A stretch of 64,000 nucleotides of DNA from positions 496,001 to 560,000 of the forward strand of contig JAFBJZ010000673.1 in assembly GCA_016785225.1 (NCBI GenBank), written 5' to 3'. This DNA comes from Psettodes erumei. Its lineage: Eukaryota > Chordata > Actinopteri > Pleuronectiformes > Psettodidae. The position numbers and the translations under genes were made by a program. Shown one piece after another: positions 23,735 through 37,378 of this stretch; position 1 is the stretch's first letter; each line of letters opens with the position of its first letter. The notes below the pieces were generated by a model. It saw nothing but the letters and a program-made list of their open reading frames with translations, was not told the origin of the DNA and ran no database searches.

Positions 23735-23989
23735 GCAGCTGTGGCCTAAGAGGTAGACTTGGTACATAGAAGGTCAGTGGTTCGATTCCTGGCTACTCCA
23801 GTCTGCATGTCCAAGTATCCTTGGTCAAGCCAAGTCTTTCCTCCATGTATCGTCGGTGTGTGTGTGTGTGTGTGTGTGTGTTTGAAGCGCTGTATGGCTG
23901 TGTGTGGGAATGGGTGAATGTGGCTCCCAGTAGTTTATTGCTTCGAGTAGATCAGAGTAGAAAAGCACTATAAAAACGCAGTCCATTTA
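23735..23989 (+). mobile_element. tRNA-derived SINE (fish type), near full length
   Basis: The head reads GCAGCTGTGGCCTAAGAGGT, which carries the pol III A-box. The B-box is GGTTCGATTCC, near 23780. Then come GGCTACTCCAGTCTGCATGT and CCAAGTATCCTTGG, a (GT)n expansion, GAATGGGTGAATGTGGC and the tail AAAAGCACTATAAAAACGCA GTCCATTTA. The order is that of a widespread teleost tRNA-derived SINE. Its middle (the CCCAAATTGCTCCCG part) is missing. Such elements are copied by LINE enzymes. No clear target duplication is visible. Confidence 0.82.
23856..23881 (+). repeat. (GT)n microsatellite inside the SINE
   Basis: About 13 GT units, expanded from the GTGTGTGAATG region of the SINE. Confidence 0.9.
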
Positions 23990-26379
23990 TTTATATATTA
24001 CTTAATATTTTTCCTTTGCATTGCACTCGGAGTCAACTGTGGTCACAGCTTGGTGTTCTCTGTCAAGTCACACTTTCCAGTCTTAGCCGGCACTAAACGA
24101 TTGACATGGTAACCCTGTGTGCCTTCACTTGCAAATAAAAGCAGTTTGAAATCAACATAGTTAACTGTTTCTGAATGGGAAGGCCATCCCTTCAGAACTG
24201 CCTTCAGATATTTTTCAAAAATACTATTATGACACCTACATACAACAAAGTCAAAATGCAGACTTGTCAAACTTTCATTGCATTCCATTACCATGAAGTG
24301 ACCTATGAATCACTGATATTGTAATTGTGATGCACTGCACCACCAAGCTTGTTAGCACTAATGCCATTACCGTGCGTGTGTCCTGTTGACTGATGGTAGT
24401 TAAATAATCACACTCATGCCGTGCTTAAAAGGAATTACAGCTAAAATATGAAATGCTCCATTTCCTTGTTTTAGGCTGATTTTATCCATAAATTATTGCA
24501 AGACTCTCCAGAATCTTTTGAACTCTTAAAACAAAACAATTAGGTGGATTAATCAAACATGTGGTATCCTCCTGGGGCAAGCGCATGCGAAATCAAGGTG
24601 TTAAGCACATCAATTACACATTTTATAATTATTTACAGGTATTTCTTGATTATCATACAGCTTAGTGAGCCAGCAGTAAGAGGGATGAAATGTGCTCCAT
24701 GAACAACAAAGAAAAGCAAACATATTCAGCAGAGCTCTTTTTATGGCCATACCAGTCAAAAATATTCAAAACAGTTAACAGTGTGAAATCTGAGGATGAC
24801 AGTTTCAAGAAGCAGTGTAAAGATCAGCACAAATCTGAATTTGAATTTTTATGGAGACGTCTAGTTTCCTTTCGTGTTGTTGTTGGACTGAATGAATACA
24901 CAACGAGATGTCATAACACAGATGATTCACTGTGTGGGTACAGTCTGTGGCTCTTTGATAAGCTTTTGTACAATGTCCCTTTTGCAAAAGCCTCTCCATA
25001 ATAAACAGGCTCCATCCCCGCAGCTGCTTTCATTATCGTCCATTCAACACATACTGTGTCCAGGGATCAATACTTCTTCACCTTGTACAGAGCAGACGCC
25101 AGATTAGATGCAGCTCCAAGGGCAATAATGAGGAGCGGCTGAACTTGGTTCTCGCAAACACGCTAGTCTATAAGGTTTAAACTGATCGGTGTGAGAGAAC
25201 TCAAGGTCAGGTGAATTATGACACTGTTTGTGATATTTAATATGAAGAGAGACAGTTTGTCAGAAGGATTTTAAGCAAATAGTAAGTTATATGATGATTT
25301 TCTATATGATTGGATTAACCCATTGGACGTCTGTGTTGATTGTGTGAAAATTTATCTTTGTAAAACTCCTTTATCTGTTTAACTGCGAATATTGGATTGG
25401 AATCATACCATACTCTCTTAAGATTCAAGTTTTTTAGTGCAAAAAGCATTGTACAGCACATTGTATAACAATAAATGTGTGGAAGTAGGAAAAATTCAGT
25501 GTTTTAACTTCATTTGAAAGATTACAGTTTACGCAGGATTATCAAGCTGTTTTGAACATGCAAAATCTACCTTAAACAGTAAATTATTACCCCGCACTGA
25601 TTTACATTTTGGCTTATAAGGTCAAGTTGTGAGTTCCTATAATAACTATGAATTTGAGGCAGTGTCTTTCCTCTGTGTTTCACGGATTGTATTGTGATTT
25701 GGAATTCCCTCTGATTCCCCTAATGGTTTCCTAAAATATGTCTTAATTAGAGTGCCTCCTTGCATTATAGGATGCTGAGAGGCAACAGAGAACATAATCA
25801 TCGACCTCATTTGTCTTGTTAAAAGCTCTGTAGTTAACTCTTGAATATTAGCTGAAAGGCTGAGGTGAAGTTGGCGTAGAAACATAACTTAGGCCTTTAC
25901 TGGGTCATTTTCACCATTATGTCTCAGAAATGTATTAGGGTGCCTAATGAACCTGCGCACCATCTTGTAGGCAGTAACCAAGTATCATTTATTTTAATTT
26001 CAAACTACACGTCTTAAAACTGAAAACACAACTTTTTAAATTGCTTGAATTTGTTAATATGTAAAGACAAACGGCAGAAATTGCTGATTTCTCTACTTAT
26101 TTGAATCCAAGAGCACTACAGATTATGCAATAAGGCCAAGGTAAGACACTTATCTATTGCTTTAATGCCGCAAAGGCAAATCAAGCACTAAAACAGATTC
26201 ACCACTTAACTTGGCCTTTAAAAAAAATCCTTCATTTGACATTTATTATACTGGCTGGCCTACAAATAAAAATAATTTCGGACTGAGGACAAAGGTTTTC
26301 TGCTGGTTCCATGCCTGCCTATGGGGAAGGTGAGCCCTTGCCTGTAAACCTCCAGAGATGTCTCCTTTGCCATCCCCAG

Positions 26380-26502
26380 CTGCAGGAAGCTATTATTTTT
26401 CTGTAACGTGCGCTCGTCGACAAGGAGTCAAGCTGATAGTCATGCCGGACTTCTATCAGAGGAAAACAAGTGAAATGCTATGACACAGGCTGAGTGCAAA
26501 AG
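26380..26502 (+). other. Exon-like segment, probably non-coding
   Basis: A good acceptor (TCTCCTTTGCCATCCCCAG) ends at 26379 and a near-perfect donor (AAAAG/GTAAGT) begins at 26503. All three frames contain a stop, so it could only be a non-coding or 5'-UTR exon. It may equally be chance. Confidence 0.2.
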
Positions 26503-29030
26503 GTAAGTTTATCGTTTCCAAATATGAATTCATTCTTTTTCTTTCATTCATAACTTACATATATAGATGGTAAGTTTTGTCAGTGCTTAAGCGCATTATT
26601 TTCTTTATTGGTACGGAATGTGAACTTAATCATCCACACATTATTAAAGAGTTAAAAGAGAAGACCCTGGTCATTATGAAGTCCACAGTGTATCAACGAA
26701 AGAAAACCAGCAAACTAGGTGGCGTAAAACTTTATTTAACAACAGAAAGACTGTGGACGTAAATCAGCTACCTGCTGGCAAGCCATGGTGATTGTACACA
26801 TTCATTAGGAATTTCATTTTATTGTGAGAATGCTACCAAATCATTTTTTCTGTTTGTTTATGTGGGTGTGCATAAATCATGAGAGATCAGTTTTCAGACT
26901 GCCATGTCGTGAAACCGTTTCTGAAAGATCTGTGTGTCTGAGCTGCGTTTGGCTCCAAACACGGTCCAAGTCTGCTGAAATAACAACTTCACTGTCTGCA
27001 AAGTGACACTTTTCATACACAGAAAATTGCTAAAATATCACACAAACAAGGAAAAGGCATTGAATCCGTGCGCTCTAAACGCCCATGTCAATCACAGGGA
27101 ATTAAGTCATTTGGCTGTACTGTCGTGTTGATATCTTGCAGTTCTAGAGGGGAGCACTTAATGTAAATCGATGTCCTTAGGTCTGATCCTAATTGAGTGT
27201 TCTAGACAGTGTTTTCCTTATTTTTTGCCGTAACTGAGAATCCATTGTAGGGATTACAGAGGCAGCCTCTGGCCAAAACATCTAAGTAGCACTAAGAGGA
27301 AACACTTTCTTACGTTTCTCATTAAATTTTGCAAATTTATTTAGCTTCAAGTCTGCTTTGAATTCAATGGTGGCACTGGCGACACACTCAACCTTTTTTT
27401 TTTCTCCTGCCTTTGCCTTTCGTTGCCTCACAGGCGCAGATTATCAGTCTACAATTGTACTCTGACCTGCAACAACTACCCACTGAACCTGTGTCAGACA
27501 ATTTTAGAAAATATTTTTTAAAGTAAAGAACAAACTAATTCTTTCAGGGAAGGAAATTAATTAATCTGCTGAAGCAGCTAGGGTTCGTTATAGCAAAGAC
27601 GATGCTGATTTTTTTTCCTTCTTCTTTTTTCCACATGGAATTAATTTCTTTTGATCAGTAAGCTTTCTGAAAAATGCATTAACTATCAGCATCTGTCATA
27701 GCCACGAGGAATTTAAAAAAAAAAAAAAAAAGTTCAACTGTTAAGTTCTTCTATCCAAACAGTGATGTTTGTGGTGAAGTGATTTAGCTGAGAAGTGACA
27801 TATTTGCTATGGATACACACCAGGTGGATTAAGTGAGGAGAGAATGACAGCAGCTGTTACAGAGAGAGTGGACAGATGTCCCTAAATCTGAAAACCACTT
27901 CAAGGCAGATTTTGCAGTGCTCGGCCTTACACTACACCCAAAGTTTGATTTATTAGGCAAATCGGTTTCCACAATCATAGACCACACAACAACACTGCTG
28001 CTGTTGCTGTCCCAGCATCTGTGCTGTATATGGAACACCATGATTTGCTCTCTCCACTATCATCGACATATCTCGAAAAAGAAAACCACACAGAAAGAGG
28101 AAGCGTTCACCACTTTGCCTCAAAATACATAAAAGCTCATGACAAATGTTTTGCGTTATTCTCAGTTACAATTTATTTTTGTTTACAGTATCACATGCTT
28201 TGGTCTCAAATTAATTTCAAGATCCACATGTAAATCTTCTCTCAAACCATTTCAAGAGGCTCATTTGAAATGCTGTGTGCAGTAATTGCTCCATCATTCT
28301 AATGCATATGGCACATTTAACATATTACATATATTATATTTGCAAATTTAATTAAAACTGCTTTTTGCTCTGTCATAACAGTTGAAGGATGCACAGTATA
28401 TAGATGGGGGTGAAGTTCTATCTAATTTAGAATAACACAGTAAATGTAGAAAAACGAATGACCTGTGATTCCACCATAGGTCAGTCTTTTTCTGTGAAGG
28501 CCACAGAATATGTCAAAACATTGTTGTTCTGAAGGAGAAAGGGTAAGTTTGCTTCAAATGTCAAGTGCAAAGATAAGTGAAGCTGACATGGTTGTTTTGC
28601 TCACATCTGCTCACAGTGCAGGTGAAGCTCCTGATAATAGTGGACTCTTATGTCCTACCACTTCACTGCAGAGTTTGAATGCACAGTTCACATAATGGTC
28701 ACACACTTTGTCTTTAAAAGTTTGTTGGTGTTGTAACGTGTTATTTTCTCATAACTGCCCAAGTCAGTCTGCTTTGTCAGTTAAGTCCTGGGAGGCCTTT
28801 CAAAGCAGAAAATAATAGGACTATAGATAATAACTATTTTATTATCTGCTGCACTATAATTGATGTGATATGGATAGACTAGACAGTTTGGTGACTTCCA
28901 TTTGTCCGTAGCAACAGTGAAAATTGGTTAAATTGTGATATAGAAAGCTGACAACAATCAACCACACCTCTCATTCAGGGCAGAGAAAAGGGCTATCCGA
29001 TAGTACTGTGAGCTAACCAGAGCAGGGGGT

Positions 29031-29047
29031 TTGTGTGTGTGTGTGTT
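29031..29047 (+). repeat. (TG)n microsatellite
   Basis: Short run of TG units followed by a G-rich stretch. Confidence 0.8.
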
Positions 29048-31541
29048 GGGGGGTCACTGTGGCTTGTGGAGCACCACAGACTATTTTTCATTCAGCCAAG
29101 GCGAGAAGTCATGTAATTCTTCAAGCCTGCAAACAACGGGCTTGCCCCGTTCTCAACCTGGCATGCTTTGGTTGTCTCCGCACTCAACTTAGTGTAAGAA
29201 AGGCTTGTTTCCAATAGCAGCCACATTTATTAATGTTGACACCAGCAGATCTGATCATTTCATCTATATGTATACATAACGTTTGCATCATTAAATCAAA
29301 TTAGAAAAAGCTTAAAATAGCCATCAAAGAAGAGCATGCTTGCATTTGTTGCCTCATGGCACACAACCTTTACTCTGAGATAGAATTTAAAATTAGACCT
29401 GGCCTCTGCATGATGTATTAGGGTCTTGTACCGTTCGGTTGACTGAATCCCTACGGCGATTTCAAGGTGGAAGTTGTGCACATCTCACCTCTGGGCCACT
29501 GCAAAATAACCTGCAAAATCCTAAGTTCTTGTGCATATGAAACTGGTTGGTTGCATTTCATCATTCAGCATCAGCGTTAGGGAAGGGACACATTGCAGCT
29601 GCACATACACACATTACACACCACTGAATGCAGGACCACCCGATCCCACCAACCGTCTCTCCTTCTTCTGATCCAAAAGTAACAGGTTATTGGACAGCTA
29701 TAATCACCTTCAAATGTCTAAAGCATTGCATTTTTTATGGTAAGTGTGATTAAATGAAGACCTGGAGCAGAAACAAAAAGTAACCCGTTATCATAATTTT
29801 TTGAATAATGAGAAGGGTTATTACTGCAGTCCTTGGCTAATGTATCCATGCAAAGATTTAAACATGGTATTGGCAGTGGCGATGTTGCTGTTTTATGTAA
29901 ACATTGCCAAATGTAATGTATTGAATAATTTATTAGCTTACAGCAGATAATTATAAGAGAGTAAAGTATGTTTCCACTGAACTGCAGTACAGATGAAATA
30001 TTGTTTTGAGTTAAAGGAATCCTCAATGTTTTGTTTGCATGTTTGTATATGTGTTTTTTATGGACTGAACAAAAGAAATATGAGGAACCTTAGAGGTGCC
30101 CATGGTGGATTTTATCACACTTGGACAGAGCCAGACAAGCTGTTTCTCCTTGCTTCAGGCTAAGATAAGCTAACCATCTCCTGCCTGTATAGCTTTGAAT
30201 TTAAGGTACACTTTAAGGGATGTGAGTGGTCTAACTCTCACCAAGTGTTCTCCCCAAAAATATTCCTTAAATGCAAATAATATGCATGATTTCCTCTCAG
30301 GAGAAGAATATCAAACTGCCAGTATGTTATGGTCGGGAGAGCTCTGCTTTTTTTTCTTATAGGGGATGAGAGGAGCTGATGTGACTGTTACCACTTCCTA
30401 ACAATCCCTAACACACCCGCTGATAATGTAATGTATGATAATGTATTCTTCCTAATTCCGAACCATTACCAAGCACTCTGTGAGTGCGCTGCATGCCTCC
30501 AGCCAAAAAAGTGCCTCACTCGCTTCCCACCACACAGTCCCCCTGCGCTTCGTGCTGCTTGTCATGATTCACAAGAAAAAAAAAAAAATGGGGGGGCTCT
30601 AAATGTATAGAATTTCACATAGGCTACACCCTCTAACGGGCTCATTAGATTCGAACGCTGTTGTACACTGTGAGAACAGTGCACAGAAACACAGCAGGTG
30701 ATCCCCACCTTGCTTTTGCTACATCTGCATGGAACCTCAGCATGCCACCGACAAGGAGGACAGTGATCTCATGGAGTTTTGAATGCTCTAAAAGATGTTG
30801 TACATATCGTACAGTATAACGTGTTAAAGGGCTGATTATGTACAATCTAGAATTTACTTTCATTTAAGCCTGGAAATGTAAAATTAAATAGCAAGATGAA
30901 TAAATTACACACACATTCATTTCATTGAAGAGCACAACAAAAATATGTAATGAAAGAAATTTGTTGATAAAATGCGTCATGTACAAAACGTATAAATGTT
31001 AAATTATCTGTGTTAACATGAAAGCATAATCCATTCAGTTTGTCCCCATTGCCCGAGGGCACACCGAGTTTGACAAATGTCCGTCACCTGGATCCTATTA
31101 GTCCCATTACTGGCAAAAAAAAAAAAAAGTGTACCTCCATATGTGCAAGTCGGACAGAAATGACAGTCAATTTTGTCTGACCTTGTAGTAAACTAAAGCC
31201 TCCCAATTTAGCTGTGGATAACCTCAGTTTTTGGCACCGCCTGTCAATTGCACACCCCAAATATGTCCCAATTAACTGCACTATGCTTGTCACTGTCCTT
31301 GGCAAGATGGTGATGTGAGCCATTAGGGGTAAATACTTTTTTTAACAACATTGGTCTTATTTTAGTAACTCTGACCATTTGCCTTCGAGCTATGTTATTT
31401 CGCTAACCAACCGAGATCAGGGGAAGTGGCGCTGCAATAGCACAAAGCTAGAACAAAGACCAGAAAGGTAAAATAACAGGAATGGTCAGACAATCAATTT
31501 GTAAACAAAGCTGAACCTTTTTTGTAGTAATGCTCATAGAA

Positions 31542-31564
31542 ACACACACACACACGCACGCACG
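31542..31564 (+). repeat. (CA)n with CG variants
   Basis: A CA run that changes to CACG units at its right end. Confidence 0.8.
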
Positions 31565-32087
31565 GACTGATTTGACAGTTCTGACAACCACCGTGGCATC
31601 TATCAGAGAAAAAAATGCTGCAGTGCAGGCTTGAGAATGCATGAAAGAGAGATTGCCTCTAGATTCCCACTGGCTTTACCTTTCCACATCTCAGATCAAT
31701 ACTGTCTGTCTAATGAGAGCTTTTGATAAATGGGGAGTCAATGCAGTTTCCTTCCCCCCGACTAACTGTGGTACTCGCTCTTTTATCAAACACGAAACAA
31801 AAGTTGAATGTCTATTATGAACCACCTTTTCTAAAGCCCCCTCCCCTTTTTTAGTAATTGCAATGAAAATGAAGAGAGTTAATGGGCATCTTATGAGATT
31901 AAGTGAATTAAATAAATCCACGGTGAGTCAATTCTGACAGCCGTGTTCATCATGATCTCTAAATTACCACAGCAAGGCTGGGCACGGTATTCTCTAACCC
32001 CGGCTCCTCGCAAAAAAACTCTTCGATCATTTACACGGCACTGCACCGGACCTCTTGAAATGAGCGAGGGCACTGTGCTAATTTAAG

Positions 32088-32110
32088 GAATGAATGAATA
32101 AATAAATAAT
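32088..32110 (+). repeat. (AATG/AATA)n short tandem repeat
   Basis: GAATGAATGAATAAATAAAT-type units. Confidence 0.75.
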
Positions 32111-33279
32111 ACTTTATTGATTTTAAATATTTTGTGCGTGCACGAATATCGACTGAAGACTCTTGCTGGCTCTTAAGCAATAAAACACATGCGATATTGA
32201 ATGAGGCTTCACTAAGTGTTGCAGTATCTTTAGAATCAATTGGAAAACTGAACTTTGTTCATCAAAACAGAGCTGACATGACAGTTATAATACATTATTT
32301 ATTATGTTATATATTTATTATGATATTCCAGATACTTAATTCACTCAGGATGGCTGCAGTGTGTAATGAGTGAGTACAAGGCTGTTCATTATAAACTCTT
32401 CTAAATCAATTATCTGAGTATTGGGACGATGTATGACAATATGAGGCAAATCACGCTGCATTTGAAAACAGTGTAAAGGACAGCAGTCTTTCTGAAAAGG
32501 AGCTGGATCCAAATAAGCCGTGAAGAAGAACTTTGCCCTAGATGCTCCCCACAATACACCACAGGTGTGGAGGAGAACGTCTGCACTGAAAATCATGATG
32601 CAGGCTTCATGTGGTCTGCAGAAGCTGGACTTGAAAGCTGCAAGGAATTTGACTTAACACTTGAACCCGCAGGAAAGTAACAATACATGTCCATAATGGT
32701 GTATATTTTTTATATGTAATATGTATATTTAATGCAGCAACAGAAATATATGTTGTTTTACTATTAAAAGGAGTTGATTATACAGTGTGGGGAATCACAA
32801 ATGGGATTTATTATAGGATGGTCCTCCCAGGCTTCTTCTTTACGGACTGCTCTTGAATGGATATTTGATTGTTTTGCCGGGATGTACTGCTTCGGGCTGT
32901 TCACTCACCTGTATCTTCTATCCTGCATTAAAATTGTAGAACATTTATCAACAGTCTGTCAGAAGCCTGAGAGTTTTCAGTCCCGGTAGTGAACGTGATT
33001 CTGTGCAGGCTGAAATGAGCAGCTTCACATATTGTGAGATGCTGACAGAATTTTTCTTTCCTCAGCCGTTCTCTGCATGTTAAAAAAAAAAAGAAAAGAA
33101 AAGAGAATGACAATTGAAAGCATAAATGCATACAGTAGAATTGCACTAAACATATTCTAATCCATTACAGAGAGAACATAATGTACATCTCTTACTGACA
33201 TTTGTATAAACTAGTTAACAGGGCTACCAAACAGTGTCTAGTGACAACAGACAGAACATGATTGGAATGTAAACACGTG

Positions 33280-33317
33280 TTGCCGTGTGTTTCTGCATTG
33301 GCAGCAACACACGGCAA
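33280..33317 (+). repeat. Compact near-perfect hairpin
   Basis: The arm TTGCCGTGTGTT (33280-33291) pairs exactly with AACACACGGCAA (33306-33317). A single mismatch follows, then CTGC pairs with GCAG around a 4-base ATTG loop. The whole is 38 nt with 16 of 17 possible pairs formed. It is shorter than a normal pre-microRNA. Confidence 0.6.
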
Positions 33318-36300
33318 TCAACACACAATCTGAGTGTGAGGCAAAAGAGAAATATCTAACATGGGTATCAACATGTTTACCACAGCACACTGGCAGCATC
33401 AGTGTGCCGGTGTCAGTCACAGGCTGCTGCTGTCGAGAGAGGGGAAGTGTTAATCCGCTTGTTGATTGAACAAACTGTGGCACTTGAGCCAGATAAAGAC
33501 TTGAACAAAGCTGCGAGTGTTCACACTTATTAGACACTCGCGATGAGAGAGGGTGAAGATTGGAACAGTCAGAAACTACTGCACCAAGTACTGTATAAAT
33601 CCATAACTGCGGCTTTTCTGATTTTTTTTTTCTGACGATGCCCTTTGTTTCAGGATGAGCTGCATTCAAAAACAGTAGTTTTTATACAGCACAGCACTGC
33701 ACAAAGGGAAAGGAAAAGTGAGAAATGATACAGTTAATAGTATGTACGCTTATAAGAACACACATACAGACACTTGCAGATGCAGCTCTAAGAGAATTCA
33801 CGAACGAAGCTAAACAAAATCCCACTAATCCATTGGCTTGTTCTGCAAGCAGGATCTCCTTGCGCACGCACCTTATCTGTCTTTTCTGAGACATATCTAA
33901 CTACCACCCTATTACTCTCCCATTATACGCTGCCACTCTGTGGCATTTTCACAAAACCTTTGCCTCAGTGAGAAAACACGACGCCCCTCCCCAGTTGAAA
34001 GCATGTTAAAAAGGTCACACATCCAAATAAATGCCAACAATGCCAAAGTATTTTCCCTGTTATATAAACACTCAAGCAAAGCAGACGCTTGCTGCACACA
34101 CAGGGAGAGCCCAGTCTAGTTGAAAGAACTCAGTGTAATGTGAGCTTGGCCTTTAATTAAAAAGCACAGAATTGATTTTTTCTTCCTTTTTTCTTTTTTT
34201 GGCCACAGCTGAATGGAACCTTGGAAGACACTAAGGTTCATTATGACATTGCATAGTGTCCTTTGAGTGGGACCACTGTATCTGCAAAGTTCAAAGCTTT
34301 TGTTAGAAAATGCTGGTTGTTGCTTGTTTTTCTCAGAGCTCATCAACAGCTATCAGTTTCCAAAAAGAGTCTTTTTTCCCTCAGATTTTCCACAGGAGCT
34401 TTCATAACGATTGACAGTGAAGAATGGTGCACAGCTTGCATGTGTGATAAAGAGCAGTTGTGCTGTTGAGAGCAAAAGGCTGTGCATTTGACTTCCACCC
34501 CGCGCTGACAGCCGAACTTTACTGGGGATGTATTCAGCGTGACTTTTGCCAAGGTTATAGAGACATTTATCAGTGCTGACTTCTTGCTTAACACAATAGA
34601 AAAGGAAGAAGAATGAAGGCACTCTCCCTAAAGCACACGGTCCTGGCTGAGCTTTGCATCTGATGAGGCAAGTGCTGTGTTCGGGGAAAGACAGTGGCGT
34701 CACATGAAGCAACATTCGCCTAGTTTTCCCAAAGTTGTAAACAATCATTGCAGCAAATCTCTGTTAAAAATCAGCCATGTGGATGGGCTGTATTTCCCTT
34801 GAGGGGGTTACAGGCTGACTTGAGTGATCTTTGTAAGAAAATCAATAGGACAAGTAAATCCTTTCATTTAATTAATTTTTTGCTCACGTTCGTTTTTCAG
34901 GGTCACAGATGACTGAGGTCTACTGGGTAGACGGCACAAAATGCCACGTGAACTATTGAGTATTTACAATCCACCATGCATGTCTTCGTGGAGGTTGTAC
35001 GAGCGCTTAACGTAAACCAAAGTAAACACTCAGGGGGCTGTAATAAACCTAGGTGGCCACTGAGAGTGAATACTGATTTCTGAAATAGGTATAATTTGAT
35101 GAATGCATTTCATACTTCTCGTCAACAATAATGCACAACACGTATTAGAATATCTCAAGGCTTTGACCTGCACATGAAGTTGATCTACATACGCTCATGC
35201 AGCCTCCTTTACAAACATATACCCAGTATGGGGTACCAGATCAAGTAAATGAAGCATGCGTCAGGCATCAAATCCCTGGGCCTGCTGAAAACCAGGAATT
35301 AATTTGGATAAAGTTCTGTTGCAATCCTGAAATTTTAACATTGATAATGGTGGCTTTTTGTCAGCATAATGAAGAAGTAAATGGTGTGGGGTAATAAATG
35401 AATTTGTTAAATGAAATGGAAAATGAAAGGTTGATGTAGTATGAGCCTCTCTTTGCATTTTTATTGTGTTCTCTGCTGCCACATTCAGCTCCCACATTGG
35501 CATCACACAAGGCAGACATGGCTGCAGATCTCATGATAAACCTGAATCAGGGGTTGCAACCTGGATACAAGAAGTCACATGACCTGCGTGCTTTCTTTCC
35601 TCTTGGAAACAATAAGTATTTTAGCTATGGCGGCGTCAAAAGAGCTGATTATAGCATGGTCTTTGCCTTTCTTCAGTGTATGTAGGGCATGGTGGATTCG
35701 TAACAAAGATTTCAACTAATGTTAAATACTTACATGCTATAGACTATACTTTTATTAATACAAATCAATTTTTTCTTTTCACTTTAATCTTTGAAGTTAA
35801 GGCTGTTCAAATGATCTTTTTACTGCCGTCTTCATCAAGTGTTTACTCTCAGAGACAGTGTTTCACAAGGAACTGTAAAGCTCCAAAGTTAATCCAGTAT
35901 TTTATTGCAAAACCCATAGGGCCGTAAATCAGATTAGATTATTTTTCTGGTGCTGTTAATTTCTTCCCTGGATGCCAAACAATGAATGTACTCGCTATTT
36001 CAACTCTCCAGTGTCAAGCTTCTTTATCATGGGGCAAAAAAAACTCTCTGGATGTGAAAAAATTACCTTCAAGCTCTGGAGGTACAGTACAATTCAACAA
36101 GATCATCATCCCACACACTGGGCTACAGCTTGACTTGACTGATTAATTGCTTTGCTGATCTCCTTGGTCTCCTTGATATTAGAAGAAAGTAATAAAAGCT
36201 CAAGCCTCTAGGTATTTTGGAGAGCTGCGCATGGCGAGACAGGATCACATTGCTTACAAAGAGGATTCCTCAAACTGTGAGGAGCAGTTTGGCCATTTCA

Positions 36301-37163
36301 GTGACAGAGTACTGTATACCAGTGACCGTCAGCAGGTTAGAGCGCAAGCATTCATTATTCTTTTTAAAGCACAGTGTGTGCATGATAAATGATTGAATCT
36401 TTTGTTGACCCCCTAATAGGAGTGCTCCTTCCCGTGAAGACAGAAGGTCAAACACTGTGGGGAGACACCTACAGTAAAACAAAGCTTTAAATGTACACTA
36501 TGTCCACAGTGTTCTCAGTAACTGCAGTACAAAATACTGTAACTCTATTGCTATCGGTTTTTGCAGTTTGGTATATTGTAACCTCATTTTATGCTGATGA
36601 CATGTGACTGTACCTTGTATAGTTAATCTTTCAGAACAGAGGTTTTTGTTTTGACACCATTGCTGGAGCTATGTTAGACTATGTAGCAAATCCCAGGGAG
36701 AAGAAATACATGTATGCAGTGTGGACAGCCTCTCTGCTCTCGCACCAATCATTCACTCACCCACTGCAAAGCCCCCCATCCCTTTGCTGCATTCCTCATT
36801 TCTTATCATCTCTCTACTGCTGGCTATCACATAAAGTCATAAAATGCAGCATCACGGCAGTAGTCATTTGAAATTTACATTGTGAAGTTTAATCCGTGCT
36901 TAGTTTGCTGCCTTCTTATATCAATGCGAGTAGGTGGATTATATTAATACCTTAGTTTTAGCTGAATGCAATGTATAGATTATAAGAACTTTTTGTGTTC
37001 ATGGGGAAGTAATTTTAGCTGATGTGTTTTATGCAGTAAATGAGAACAAAATAAATGTTATACGCTATCTATTTATGTTATTCTGGAGTGAAATTTTTGT
37101 GATTTTAGTCCCTAGGTAAATTCAATTCTGTTCCTATCATCTGAAAAATTAGTTGAAACATTT
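33318..37163. other. Non-coding DNA, no gene seen
   Basis: Minus-strand frames of 143 codons (33238-33669) and 131 codons (34353-34748) are the longest but have no recognisable domain. No repeat family identified. Confidence 0.45.
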
Positions 37164-37216
37164 ATTGTTGCTACTTTCAACGTACTACAGTGTAGTACGT
37201 TGAAAGTAGCAACAAT
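37164..37216. repeat. Perfect 26-bp palindrome with 1-bp centre
   Basis: The left arm (37164-37189) begins ATTGTTGCTACTTTC and the right arm (37191-37216) is its exact reverse complement, ending GAAAGTAGCAACAAT. A single G lies at the centre (37190). It has 53 bases without one mismatch. A stem with a 1-base centre cannot form a normal RNA hairpin loop without opening some pairs. It could be a recent inverted duplication, a cruciform or an assembly foldback artefact. Confidence 0.9.
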
Positions 37217-37378
37217 CCAGTCCACTCTGTGGACTGAGCCCCTATATGAACTGAAACGCCAGGAAGATTTTCATTTTTATTCAAGTGTAGTGGAAGAGGA
37301 ATATAAACATCAAAATCAGTCGATCCTCTCTCACTGCACTCTCTGTGAATCCCTTTCTATTTTCTTTCCAGTGACTGT

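Larger units (their letters stand above)
23990..33279. other. Gene desert, no gene seen
   Basis: More than 9 kb with no recognisable coding region. The longest frame is 103 codons (24690-25001, +) with no domain. Listed separately are an exon-like segment at 26380-26502 and microsatellites. Stretches about 27060-27220 and 31690-32060 mix TAAT-type homeodomain sites with retained CpG and read like conserved enhancers; this is an impression only. A poly-A run of 18 lies at 27714-27731. Confidence 0.45.

Noticed and set aside
23735..23800. tRNA gene
   Set aside because: The A- and B-box belong to the head of a tRNA-derived SINE; the cloverleaf is not complete and the SINE body follows.
33238..33669. 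143-codon minus-strand frame
   Set aside because: Cys/Ser-rich chance translation crossing the short hairpin; no motif.
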